A program made the position numbers and the translations under genes. From JALYXI01 sp963795835 (GTDB lineage Bacteria; Acidobacteriota; Terriglobia; Bryobacterales; Bryobacteraceae): DNA of 64,000 bases. Below, piece by piece: positions 37,212-46,401 of the stretch (position 1 is its first letter; each line of letters starts with the position of its first letter). A model generated the notes under the pieces. It saw only the letters and a program-made list of their open reading frames with translations, did no database searches and was not told the origin of the DNA. Location: the NCBI GenBank assembly GCA_963795835.1, contig CAWCJC010000005.1, positions 68,930 through 132,929 on the forward strand. Reading direction: 5' to 3'.

Positions 37212-39266
37212 TTGCGCGACACATTCTTACTTCATTTAGCGGACCGCATGCGTCCACTCACGGACGCCGATGCGATCGTCAACACCGCCGCCCGGATGCT
37301 CTGTGAGTATCTGGGGGTGGAGCGTTGTCTCTACGGTAACGTCGCTCCGGACCAGGAAACGATTCAGATTTCCGGCGGTTACACCACGGATTCGCCGAAC
37401 CTGGTTGGCCAGTTCCCGTTATCTCAATTTGGTCTTGAAGTCTTGCACGCCCTGCGCGCAAACCGCCCACTTCCTGTATCCGACGTAGAGGCTGATCCGC
37501 GATTTCGGGAGGTAAGGCACAAGTATCAGCAAGCTCAGATTCGGTCTTTTTGCCTTACTCCGCTCCATAAAGACGGGCAGCTTGTCGCTGCAATGGGTCT
37601 GAATCAGAAAGAACCGCGGATCTGGAAACCGGACGAGGTCGAGCTCGTCCATTTGGCTGCCAACCGTTGTTGGGAATCGATAGAACGAGCAAGGGTTACG
37701 CGTGAGCTTCGGCAGCAGCGGCATTACTTCGATGCCGTGCTGTCAAATACGCCAGACCTGACTTATAGCTTCGATTTACAGGGCCGGTTTACCTATGCAA
37801 ACCGGGCGCTAACTTCCCTTCTCCAGTTGCCTCTGGATCACATCGTCGGGAAAACCTTTCACGAACTGCCTTATCCACCTGAGCTTGCTCGTCAACTGAT
37901 GCGGGAAATTCAACAGGTTATCGACACCAAGGAGGCGTTGCGGAATCAATCGCCTTTCAGTGGCGCAACAGGAGAAACGCGCATCTACGAGTACATCTTT
38001 TCGCCGGTTTTTTCCGCCGATGGTTCCGTGGAGGCGGTAGCCGGCTCCACGCGCGACGTCACGGAACGAGAACAAGCCGAGGAACAGGAGAAAGAGCGGG
38101 AAGAACAGATTCGAGAAAGCGCGCGCCTAGAGAGCTTGGGAGTGATGGCCGGCGGCATCGCCCACGATTTCAATAATCTGCTGACAGGCATCCTGGGCAA
38201 CGCCTGGCTGCTGGCCGAAGGCCTACAGGGCCCCGACGGCGCCATCGCGCGTCAGATTGTCACGGCTGCCGAACGAGCGGCCGATCTTACCCGGCAGATG
38301 CTCGCCTTTTCCGGCAAGGGCCGATTCGTTGTGGAACGCGTCGATCTGAATGCGCTTGTGCGAGAGAATCTCACGCTTCTACACGCTTCGCTCTCGAAGA
38401 CAATTACCGTCGAGCTGGACCTGAGCAGCGAACCTTACTTCGTCGAAGCAGACCCCTCGCAGATTCAGCAGATCGTGATGAATCTTCTGATTAATGCCTC
38501 GGAAGCAGTGGGTGAAGTTCCGGGTACCGTCAAGGTGCGCACCGCCGCGACCAACCGTGTAGTTAAGCTTTTCAGCCCCTTTCTACAAACGGCAGTGCAA
38601 CCTGGGCCATATGTGCAATTGGAGGTTTCAGACAGCGGTTGCGGCATGTCGCCAGAAACGTTAAAGAGCATATTCGACCCTTTCTTTACAACAAAGTTTA
38701 CAGGGAGGGGTCTAGGACTCGCGGCGGTTTTAGGGATTGTGAAGGGCCATCAAGGGGACTTAGAGGTAATCACGGAGTTAGGACGCGGAACTACCTTTCG
38801 CGTACTTCTGCCGCTTGCCGAACGGGGAGAGGAGCCGCCCCCAGTTTTGGAAGCAAAGTCCCCCTCCCCCACCACCCAGAAAACCATTTTGGTAGTAGAC
38901 GACGAAGAAATTGTACGCAAGATTGCGTCGGTCGCTCTTTCACGGAGAGGATACAGGGTGCTTCTAGCGGAGAACGGTGAGGAAGCCTTGGCAGTTTTGC
39001 GCGATCACGCGAATGTCGCGCTGGTGATTCTCGATCTCACCATGCCCGTTATGACGGGAGAGCAGGCCATACCTCTGATCAAAGCCTTGCGTCCTGAACT
39101 CCCGATCGTTCTTTCGAGCGGATTCAATGAAGCGGAGGTTTCCCATCGCTTCGCTTCGGCCGGGATCTCTGGGTTTTTGCAGAAGCCCTACGCTGTTTCC
39201 GCAATCTTCAGGCTGGTAGGTGGTTTATTGAACACGGCGGACAATGGCACCGCGCGTGCGGAATAG
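37212..39266 (+). CDS. Hybrid sensor histidine kinase: GAF-PAS-HisKA-HATPase-receiver
   Basis: A 684-residue soluble kinase. GAF at about 10-165 (AARMLCEYLGVERCLYGNV); PAS at about 175-290 (SNTPDLTYSFDLQGRFTYANRAL split by short loops, then GSTRDVTEREQAEEQ); phosphoacceptor His in GGIAHDFNNLLTG; N-box NLLINASEA, DSGCGM, FDPFFTT and GRGLGLAAVLGI of the HATPase; receiver from about 560 (ILVVDDEEIVRK, LVILDLTMPVM). No transmembrane helix. The TTG start at 37212 has AAGGGA upstream. No dedicated partner regulator is adjacent. Confidence 0.92.
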   Translation: MRDTFLLHLADRMRPLTDADAIVNTAARMLCEYLGVERCLYGNVAPDQETIQISGGYTTDSPNLVGQFPLSQFGLEVLHALRANRPLPVSDVEADPRFREVRHKYQQAQIRSFCLTPLHKDGQLVAAMGLNQKEPRIWKPDEVELVHLAANRCWESIERARVTRELRQQRHYFDAVLSNTPDLTYSFDLQGRFTYANRALTSLLQLPLDHIVGKTFHELPYPPELARQLMREIQQVIDTKEALRNQSPFSGATGETRIYEYIFSPVFSADGSVEAVAGSTRDVTEREQAEEQEKEREEQIRESARLESLGVMAGGIAHDFNNLLTGILGNAWLLAEGLQGPDGAIARQIVTAAERAADLTRQMLAFSGKGRFVVERVDLNALVRENLTLLHASLSKTITVELDLSSEPYFVEADPSQIQQIVMNLLINASEAVGEVPGTVKVRTAATNRVVKLFSPFLQTAVQPGPYVQLEVSDSGCGMSPETLKSIFDPFFTTKFTGRGLGLAAVLGIVKGHQGDLEVITELGRGTTFRVLLPLAERGEEPPPVLEAKSPSPTTQKTILVVDDEEIVRKIASVALSRRGYRVLLAENGEEALAVLRDHANVALVILDLTMPVMTGEQAIPLIKALRPELPIVLSSGFNEAEVSHRFASAGISGFLQKPYAVSAIFRLVGGLLNTADNGTARAE

Positions 39267-39274
39267 CGGTAGGA

Positions 39275-40121
39275 ATGCCTTATTTAAACACGCAAGACGG
39301 AACGGAGATTTACTATCGCGATTTCGGGACCGGTTCGCCCATCGTCCTGATCCACGGCTGGCCTCTCGATGGCGACATGTGGGAAAACCAATCCACATTT
39401 CTCGCGGAACATGGAATGCGAGTCATTACGTATGATCGTCGCGGGTTTGGAAGATCCGGGCAGCCCTGGAATGGTTATGACTACGACACCTTCGCTGCGG
39501 ATTTGCGGGATTTGATGGAAAAGCTGGATCTTCGCGGCGCAACACTTGTCGGCTTCTCGATGGGCGGCGGTGAAGTAGTTCGCTATTTGAGCCGTTATGG
39601 TGCTGAACGAGTCAAAGGTGCCGTGCTGCTGGCAGCAGTTACTCCGTATCTTCTCAAGACCGACAGCAATCCGGACGGAGTGGACCCTAAGATCTTCGCG
39701 GAAATGGAAACCAACATCCGCAAGGACCGGCCCCAATTCCTGAACAGCTTCGGTCCACTGTTTTACGGCCGTACCGCACTTCATCATACGGTTTCTGAGC
39801 CCGCCTTGGATTGGACTTTCGGGATGGCGCTGAAGGGTTCCCTAAGGGCCACTCTGGGCGCAATGCAGGCGTGGTCGACAACGGATTTCCGTGACGACTA
39901 TGGCGGCAATTACGGTACCCGTCCGCGTAATCCATGGAACTTCCGACCATACTGTCCCGATTGACGTGGCGGGCCGCAAGGCCATGAAGATTCTGCCCAA
40001 TGCCACGATCAGCGAATACGAGGGCGAACCACACGGTCTGTTTCTTACCGCGAAGGATCGCCTCAACGAAGAGCTGCTGGCTTTCGCAGGCGGGGTTCAG
40101 ACAGGCAATCGCCATTCTTAG
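39275..40121 (+). CDS. Alpha/beta hydrolase (non-haem chloroperoxidase-like), interrupted by a frameshift
   Basis: An alpha/beta-fold serine hydrolase. Present: VLIHGWPLDGDMWE (oxyanion region), YDRRGFGRSGQPW, nucleophile GFSMGGGEVVRY, the catalytic Asp in VIHGTSDHTVPID and His in EGEPHGLFLTAKDRLN. These match the chloroperoxidase/arylesterase branch. The frame breaks at 39899-39901, where one T is extra: DFRDD should continue MAAITVPVRVIHG. Joined length is 281 residues. Its end overlaps the convergent murI gene by 59 bases. Confidence 0.88.
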
Positions 40122-40896
40122 CTAAGCTGAGGTCGGAGACGCTCAGGGTGCGAATCTCACCGTCCACGCCCCCGATTACGTGGGCGGTGTGTTCGTAAGC
40201 AAGAGCATCGCCGGTTACGTAATGAGTAATGGTTCCGGCGTGCCCGGCGGGTTCGGGCAACTGTGCGCTTACTACGTGTGAGATTTCGTTGGCGCTGTCG
40301 ATCAGGGTGATCTCCGGCCCTACGACTCGCGCAATGGCCTGACGCAAAACCGGATAGTGAGTGCAGCCGAGAATCAGCGTGTCGAGATCGGGTGGACGGT
40401 CGCGAAGGTAGTGTTTCAGAAGCAGATCGGCTTCGGCGGAATCGGCCAGACCTTCTTCGACAATGTGGACCAGCAGAGGGCAGGCTTGAGCCCAGGTTTG
40501 CAGACCGTGAGCTTCCAGCTTCCGCTGATAGACCCCGCTCGAAATCGTGCCTTGCGTTGCAATGATGCCTGTTTTGCCGCCACGCGAGGCGCGAAGCGCG
40601 GCGGCCACTCCGGGCTCAATCACGCCCCACACAGGCACGGGCACTTCCTGGGCAAGCTGTGGGAGCACGGCGGAACTGGCCGTGTTGCAGGCAATCACCA
40701 GCGCTTCGGCGTTTTGCTGGAGCAAGAATCGGGCGATTTCGCGGGCGAACTGGGCGACCATACGCGGCGGCTTGCGTCCGTAAGGGACACGCGCGGTATC
40801 GCCCAAATACAGAAAATCATGGCCCGGAAGGCGCGAATGGAGCGCTCTGAGCACGGTCAGGCCGCCGACGCCGGAATCGAAAACGCCGATCAACAT
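40063..40896 (-). CDS. murI: Glutamate racemase
   Basis: Makes D-glutamate for peptidoglycan. GVFDSGVGGLTVLRAL at the N-terminus, YLGDTARVPYG, first catalytic Cys in VIACNTASSAVLP and second in LILGCTHYPVL. ATG at 40896 is chosen because family members begin with this motif; it overlaps the DUF2071 stop. 277 residues. The last ~25 residues (NGDCLSEPRLRKPAALR) are unlike typical MurI and lie in the overlap with the hydrolase gene, so the true C-terminus could be affected by another indel. Confidence 0.92.
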   Translation of the reverse strand: MLIGVFDSGVGGLTVLRALHSRLPGHDFLYLGDTARVPYGRKPPRMVAQFAREIARFLLQQNAEALVIACNTASSAVLPQLAQEVPVPVWGVIEPGVAAALRASRGGKTGIIATQGTISSGVYQRKLEAHGLQTWAQACPLLVHIVEEGLADSAEADLLLKHYLRDRPPDLDTLILGCTHYPVLRQAIARVVGPEITLIDSANEISHVVSAQLPEPAGHAGTITHYVTGDALAYEHTAHVIGGVDGEIRTLSVSDLSLAKNGDCLSEPRLRKPAALR

Positions 40897-41567
40897 CGTT
40901 CCATTCCGTCGATCAAGACACGCAGTTCCCGCGAGAAGTGCAGCAGCGGCTGGCCAGAAAGTGCGAGCGCCAGGGGAGCGGCGACGGAGTTTCCGAAGAA
41001 GTGCGCTTCTGCCGGTTGCAAGGGCCACGGAGGATGGCGAATACGCCCCCGATAAAGCTGGGCGTTGCGGCCGGTGGTGTATAGCGAGTAGCGCTCCGTA
41101 AGGAAATAGTCCAGAGACCCTGGGGCGGAGTGAAAGATGGGGCCGGTGGGCGCATAATCGACATCGCAAACCAATTCGGAGCCCGTTCTGCGGCTTCGGT
41201 AAACGAAACTGTTTCCGCTGGTTTCGCAGCTCATCGCGGCATCGAAATAAGGCAAGTGAAAGAAGCGGCGAGCGATGCGCACCGCAAGTTTGCTGGACGC
41301 ATCCAGGCTAAAGAAATACACGCCCGGAACTCCACCGACCGTTGTATAAGTGCGGACGTTCAGCTCAAGCGTTTCTGAAAGCACCGGGATTACGGGAAGA
41401 CCGATTGGCCGGATGTCCGTCATACGGAACGGCACCACCGCGATCCACGCGGAACCCGAGTGCACATCCGGCACGAGCGCAGCGGGCATATAAGGCTGGA
41501 GAGCTTCAGGCGGGACAGGCCAATGCGCGAACAACAAATCGCGCCAGGTTTGCGTCATTACGGCCAC
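40890..41567 (-). CDS. DUF2071 family protein (YqjF-like)
   Basis: A protein of about 225 residues with the DUF2071 pattern: TWRDLLFAHWPVPPEALQPYMP, AWIAVVPFRMTDIRP, ELNVRTYTTVGGVPGVYFFSLDAS and GSLDYFLTERYSLY. Function is unknown; the fold resembles acetoacetate decarboxylase. Possible starts are GTG 41567 and ATG 41558. GTG is preferred because TACGTT lies 7 bases before it on the minus strand, matching the leaderless pattern. It ends overlapping the murI start. Confidence 0.88.
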   Translation of the reverse strand: MAVMTQTWRDLLFAHWPVPPEALQPYMPAALVPDVHSGSAWIAVVPFRMTDIRPIGLPVIPVLSETLELNVRTYTTVGGVPGVYFFSLDASSKLAVRIARRFFHLPYFDAAMSCETSGNSFVYRSRRTGSELVCDVDYAPTGPIFHSAPGSLDYFLTERYSLYTTGRNAQLYRGRIRHPPWPLQPAEAHFFGNSVAAPLALALSGQPLLHFSRELRVLIDGMERC

Positions 41568-41574
41568 ACTCAAC

Positions 41575-41584
41575 AACGTACTAT
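41575..41584. promoter_or_regulatory. Overlapping divergent -10 elements (AACGTACTAT)
   Basis: Plus strand TACTAT (41579-41584) lies 6 bases before the TTG at 41591. Minus strand TACGTT (41580-41575) lies 7 bases before the GTG at 41567. The hexamers share the central TA, and the two start codons are 23 bases apart. Confidence 0.5.
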
Positions 41585-41590
41585 GAAAGC

Positions 41591-43004
41591 TTGAACGGCA
41601 CCGAAAAAGAAGCGCAGGCGTTTTCTGTCAAACGCGCAGAAGTGGAATTTCACAACTTTGCGTCTCTTGGCGAACCAGAGCGGGCGCTGGAACATTATGG
41701 GGCGCAGAACCGCAATCGCGCGGCAGTGATCCGAAAGCATCTGGGCTTTATCGGAGAGATGACGCCCTTTCTCGAAATCGGTGCGAATGTCGGGCACTCC
41801 AGCTTTATGCTGGCGCGGGAGTTCCGGGCGGAGGGTTTCGCGCTCGATATTTCGGCCGATGCACTACGCCACGGTCGGAAGAATTTTGACGGACCGATCG
41901 TCAGGATCGCAGGCGATGCCGCCAAACTGCCGTTTCGAGATGAATCGCTGCAGTTTGTGATGGCGTTTCAAATGTTGAGCCAGTTTAGCGGAATCGAGCA
42001 GGTCTTTCTGGAGGTGAAGCGGGTTTTGCGTCCGGGCGGCGTGTTCTTCTTCGCTGACGAACCCATGCTGCGGCTGCTCTCACTGCGGCTGTACCGTGCG
42101 CCCTATTACAACCTGATGCGGCCGTGGGAGCGCAAACTCCACGATGCCGGGTTACTTGGTTATCTGGTAAAGGATGTGATTGGAGCGCAGCAGGAAGAGA
42201 GCTTCGGTATTAAGCAGAATCACACGATGTACCTGGGCGATTGGGAGCGCCTGATCCGCAAACACTTTGCCGCGCTGGAGTACGACACCTTCGTGCCGGA
42301 TCGGGGCTGGGGTGAAACTGCGGTCAAGAAAGTGGTTCAAAACCCGGAGAAACGGGCACGGCTTCTTGGCGGCACGCTGGCCGCCTTCTGCAAGAAAGGA
42401 GGCGCGGCCAGCGCCGAACCGCAAGCCCTCGCGCGCTTCGAGGATTTTCTGAAATGCCCCGATTGCGGCGGAGAGATGAATCGCGATGCCCGCCAAACGC
42501 TGCTCTGCGCGGCCTGCGGTTACAGCGCGCAGTTCGAAGAAGGTGTTTACACTCTGCTGCCCACCGCGGAGCGCAAAGAGCTTTATCCCGGCGATCGCTC
42601 CGACATCATTGATTTTTCGCTCCCGGGCCATGAAGCGCGGCTGGGGGAGGGGTGGGGGAACCTCGAAGGACGCAAAGGGGCTGAGTACCGGTGGGTGGGC
42701 CGCCATGCGACGGCAACTCTTACGGCCGGTGTCCAATACCGCTCTTCGGTTGCGAATTCGCGGACACGCACACCAGCAGGTTTTCACGCAAGGCGAGCCG
42801 GTGCGGATTCAGGTGGCGGTGAATGGCCGGAGTCTTCCGGAGATGGTGCTGGATCGCGCGGGGATCTTTGTTTATGAATCGGATGTGGACCCGGCGGAGG
42901 AGTACCTGGTTGCCCTTTCCTGTTCGCCAACCTTTTCCGCTCCGCCTGACTTACGCGTTTTTTCGCTCACCTTCAGCATGCTGCGGCTGGTACCCCGATC
43001 CTGA
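41591..43004 (+). CDS. SAM-dependent methyltransferase with Trm112-like zinc segment, interrupted by a frameshift
   Basis: Residues about 50-200 form a class I methyltransferase (FLEIGANVGHSSFMLAREF, AKLPFRDESLQFVMAFQML, VKRVLRPGGVFFFADEP). Near 280-330 is a zinc-ribbon-like unit with CPDCGGEMN and CAACGYSAQF, as in two-domain methyltransferases carrying a Trm112-type segment. A beta-rich C-terminal domain follows. One T too many at 42720-42721 breaks the frame; HATATL should continue RPVSNTALRLRIRGHA. Joined length is 470 residues. TTG at 41591 fits TACTAT 6 bases upstream. Substrate unknown; perhaps a glycan or lipid. Confidence 0.8.
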
Positions 43005-43049
43005 GCGAGATGAAACCCTTTGGATCTTACTTTCATCAGATTTGATTGG

Positions 43050-43916
43050 ATGAGCATACGGCTTGCATTCTCGATTGCGTGCGCGGTTTGCACGGCTTTC
43101 GCCACGGAACCCCACGTTTTGGGTTCGGACTACGATAAGGCTCTGAAGCTTTACTCGCAGACTCACTATGGCGCGGCCGTCCAAACGCTCTTGCCTGCGA
43201 ATGAGAAAGATGCCCCTGCGCTGGAGCTTCTGGGTAAGAGCTACTACATGCTGGGCGCGTATCGGGACGCTTCCGATGTTCTTCGTAAGGCTGTGGAACT
43301 TGATCCCAAGAACAGCTCGTATTATCACTGGCTAGGCCGTTCTTACGGACGGCGGGCGGAAAACTCGTTTCCGCTGGCTGCTCCCGGTTATGCAACGAAA
43401 GCCCGCGCGAATTTCGAGAAAGCGCTCGAGCTTGATCCGAATAACAGCGAAGCGATGAACGACCTGTTCGAGTACTATCTGCAGGCTCCCTCATTGCTGG
43501 GGGGTGGCATGGAAAAAGCTAGCCAGCTTGCGGAGAAAATCGCACAGCACAATGCCGCCGAGGGAGCGTTTGCGAAGGCCCGGATCGCCGAACAGCAGAA
43601 GAATTGGGCGCAAGCTGAAGCGCAGCTTCGAAAGGCCGCTGAGCTATCGCCCCGTCAGCCCGGAAGACTGGTGGATTTGGCCAAGCTGCTGGCAAAACAG
43701 GGCCGTTACGATGAAAGCGACGCTATCTTCGCGAAAGCGCATCAGATTGCGCCCGACGCCGCGAAAGTTTACTTCGCCGAAGCGGCTACCTACATTAAGG
43801 CGAATCGAAAGCAAGAAGAAGCGCGAGAGCTTCTCAAAAAATATTTGGCAATGAGTACCTCGCCCGACGACCCCTCAAAATCCGAAGCCAAGAAACTGCT
43901 GAACAAAGTTTCATGA
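43050..43916 (+). CDS. Secreted tetratricopeptide repeat protein
   Basis: A 288-residue protein with a signal peptide (SIRLAFSIACAVCTAFA) and at least five TPR-like helical pairs: YDKALKLYSQTHYGAAVQTL, APALELLGKSYYMLGAYRDA, ATKARANFEKALELDPNNSEA, AEAQLRKAAELSPRQPGRL and YDESDAIFAKAHQIAPDAA. ATG at 43050 is chosen because the signal peptide starts there. It lies between the methyltransferase and an ABC-type permease that overlaps its last 4 bases, so it may be a periplasmic scaffold for that transporter. Confidence 0.87.
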   Translation: MSIRLAFSIACAVCTAFATEPHVLGSDYDKALKLYSQTHYGAAVQTLLPANEKDAPALELLGKSYYMLGAYRDASDVLRKAVELDPKNSSYYHWLGRSYGRRAENSFPLAAPGYATKARANFEKALELDPNNSEAMNDLFEYYLQAPSLLGGGMEKASQLAEKIAQHNAAEGAFAKARIAEQQKNWAQAEAQLRKAAELSPRQPGRLVDLAKLLAKQGRYDESDAIFAKAHQIAPDAAKVYFAEAATYIKANRKQEEARELLKKYLAMSTSPDDPSKSEAKKLLNKVS

Positions 43917-45121
43917 ACTTGGGCGAAAGCTTCAGCTTTAGCCTTCAGGCGCTGCGCGTGAATCCGGTTCGGAGTTTCCTGACCGGTCTCGGGATGGTGA
44001 TCGGCACCGCTTCCGTCATCCTGGTAGTCACAATCGCGCTGACCAGTCAGAACTACATTCTGGAGCAGATTGAGGGTGTGGGCAGCAATATGGTCTTCGC
44101 GCAGTACGAGATCGGTAGCCAGCAAACTGCCAACGTGGTGGATGCCGATTTCATCAAGCTGGGCGATGTGGAAGCAGTGCGCGAGCAACTGAGCGACCGC
44201 ATGGTGGCAGCCACTCCGATCATGAACAATTTTGACCGGATGGTGATTCAGGGCAAAGAGCAGGACGTCCTCATCGTCGGCTCGGACGACTACTACAAAT
44301 CCGTTCGCAATTTGGTTGTGTTGGCCGGACGGTTTCTCGATTCCAATGACGTGGCGCTTCGGCAGAAGGTGGCACTCCTGACGGATAAACTGGCGACGCG
44401 GCTTTATAGCAGCCAGTCCGGCGCGATCGGCCAGGTAATCAAGATTCACGGCCTGCAGTTTACGGTTATCGGTACGTTCAAAGAGAAAGTTTCCAGCTTC
44501 GGCAATAGCGAGTTGAACGACGAAACGATCCTGATCCCCATCACGGTGCAGCGGTATTTCGCAAGGGTGGAACGAATCGACCCGCTTTATGTGCAAGCCA
44601 AGACGCCCGAGGATGTGGAGCCGATTACCCGCGGCGTGACGAAGATTCTCGAAAGCCGGCATCGCGCGGGAGCAAAATACAAAGTTGAGAACCTCTCCGC
44701 AATTTTATCGGCAGCAAAAAGCATTTCGTTCGTGCTGAGCCTTGTGCTCTTGCTCGTCTCCACCATTGCGCTGGTAATTTCCGGGATTGGCATCATGAAC
44801 ATCATGCTTGTCACGGTGACGGAACGAACGCGCGAAATCGGCCTGCGCATGGCGGTAGGTGCTTCGCGCAGGGAGATTCTGCTGCAATTCCTGACGGAAG
44901 CGATCATCATTAGCCTGGGCGGCGGATTGATCGGCATTCTTCTCGGCGTTGCCATGCCGCTCAGCGTCCGCTTCTTTACGGATGGGATGGATATTCCAAT
45001 CTCGCTTACCTCCATCACGGTAGCGTTTGGCGTATCGTGCGTCGTCGGTTTAGTCTTTGGGATGTTGCCCGCAAACCGCGCGTCTAAGCTGAATCCGACC
45101 GAAGCGCTACGCTACGAGTAG
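43913..45121 (+). CDS. MacB-type FtsX permease
   Basis: A 402-residue inner-membrane protein with the MacB_PCD/FtsX layout: helix 1 at about 20-45, a periplasmic domain, and three C-terminal helices with the signature MLVTVTERTREIGLRMAVGASRREILLQF and PANRASKLNPTEALRYE at the end. It is the permease half only: no ATP-binding domain is fused, and no ATPase or periplasmic adaptor gene lies in this operon. ATGA overlap with the TPR gene; the TolC-like gene follows 1 base later. Confidence 0.9.
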   Translation: MNLGESFSFSLQALRVNPVRSFLTGLGMVIGTASVILVVTIALTSQNYILEQIEGVGSNMVFAQYEIGSQQTANVVDADFIKLGDVEAVREQLSDRMVAATPIMNNFDRMVIQGKEQDVLIVGSDDYYKSVRNLVVLAGRFLDSNDVALRQKVALLTDKLATRLYSSQSGAIGQVIKIHGLQFTVIGTFKEKVSSFGNSELNDETILIPITVQRYFARVERIDPLYVQAKTPEDVEPITRGVTKILESRHRAGAKYKVENLSAILSAAKSISFVLSLVLLLVSTIALVISGIGIMNIMLVTVTERTREIGLRMAVGASRREILLQFLTEAIIISLGGGLIGILLGVAMPLSVRFFTDGMDIPISLTSITVAFGVSCVVGLVFGMLPANRASKLNPTEALRYE

Positions 45122-45122
45122 C

Positions 45123-46401
45123 ATGCTCCGATACATCTTACCGTTGGCCGCGGCACAACTGCTGCAGGCTGAAATTTACACGCTCACGCTGAAAGAGGCG
45201 GTCGATCGATCGCTTCGGCAGAACCCCGATATTGCGCTTGCACGGCTCGACGAATTGAAATCTCTTGAAGGCATTCGCGTGGCGAAAGATCCGTTCTCGC
45301 CTAAGGTGGGGATCGGAAGCGGACTTGCGTATTCAAGTGGGTTTCCGCTGAGTATTGAGGGTGCGGCGCCCAGTGTGGTGCGCGCGCAAGCTTCGCAATA
45401 TCTATTCAACCGGCAGCAAACTTATGCGGTGCTGCAAGCCAAGGAAACAGCAAAGGCAGCTGGCTTTGTGACCGGATCAAAGCGCGATGAGATTGCGTTC
45501 CGGACGGCGTCGCTTTACCTGGATGGCGACCGTGCCGCGCGCCTGAACACTCTGGCGGGTAAGCAGGTGGAGAGCCTTCGCAAGGTATTGCAAACCGTGC
45601 GCGGCCGGGTGCAGGAGGGGCGTGAACTGCCGCTTGAAGAAAAGCGCACCAGTCTGGAATTGCAGAAGGCGCTCCAACGGCAGGAAAACTTGACGGCGGA
45701 CCAGGATCAGGCGGAGCAGCAACTGGCGGTCTTGCTGGGTTATACGGGGCGAGACCGCGCCCGGGCGGCGCAGGTCGACCGTGCACTGCCGGAAGTTCCG
45801 GCCACTGAAGAAGCCGCAATTCAGGAGGCGATGGTCGCGAATAAAGAAATCAAGCGATTGCAATCCGCACTAATCGCCAAGGGCTTTGAAGTTAAAGGGC
45901 GCAAATGCGGCACGCCTGCCCCGTGTGGACCTGACGGCGCAGTACGCGCTCCTGGCCCGGTATAACAATTACGATTTGTTTTTTAATCACTTTCAGCGGC
46001 ACAACGGGCAGTTAGGAGTCAGCTTCCAGGTTCCAGTTTTAGTCGGCCCCGGTGTTGCCGCTTCCATTGCCCAGGCGTACGATGATTCCGCGCACTTGCG
46101 TATCGAAATGGAGGCCGTGCGGAACCGGATTATGCTCGATATTCACCAAAGCTTTGTCGATATCAAGCGTTCGGAAACGGGGACTGCCGTGACCAAAGCC
46201 GATCTGGATTTCACGCGCGAGAACATCACCGTGTTGCTGGCGCAAATGAGCGAGGGCCGGGTTTCTCTGCGGCAGATTGAGGAAGCGCGGTTTCTGGAAG
46301 ACGAGAAGTTCATCGCGCTCTATGAAGCGCAATTTGCGGCGGAGCGCGCCCGTTTGAACCTGCTGAGACAGACGGGCGCGCTCGCGCAAAGCTTAAAGTA
46401 A
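45123..46401 (+). CDS. TolC family outer-membrane efflux protein, interrupted by a frameshift
   Basis: An exported outer-membrane channel protein with two OEP repeats: TLKEAVDRSLRQNPDIALARL after a short signal peptide, and long helical hairpins including RETSLELQKALQRQENL-like and EAQFAAERARLNLLRQTG regions. The frame breaks in AAAGGG at 45894-45899, where one base is extra: KGFEVKG should continue ANAARLPRVDLTAQYALL. Joined length is 425 residues, normal for the family. It ends directly before the convergent FecR gene. Probably works with the upstream permease as an efflux route. Confidence 0.88.

Noticed and set aside
41342..41590. Upstream start for the methyltransferase at 41342
   Set aside because: The extra ~80 residues lie opposite the DUF2071 gene, are Arg/Ala/Pro-rich without motif, and a TTG with a -10 box 6 bases upstream exists at 41591.
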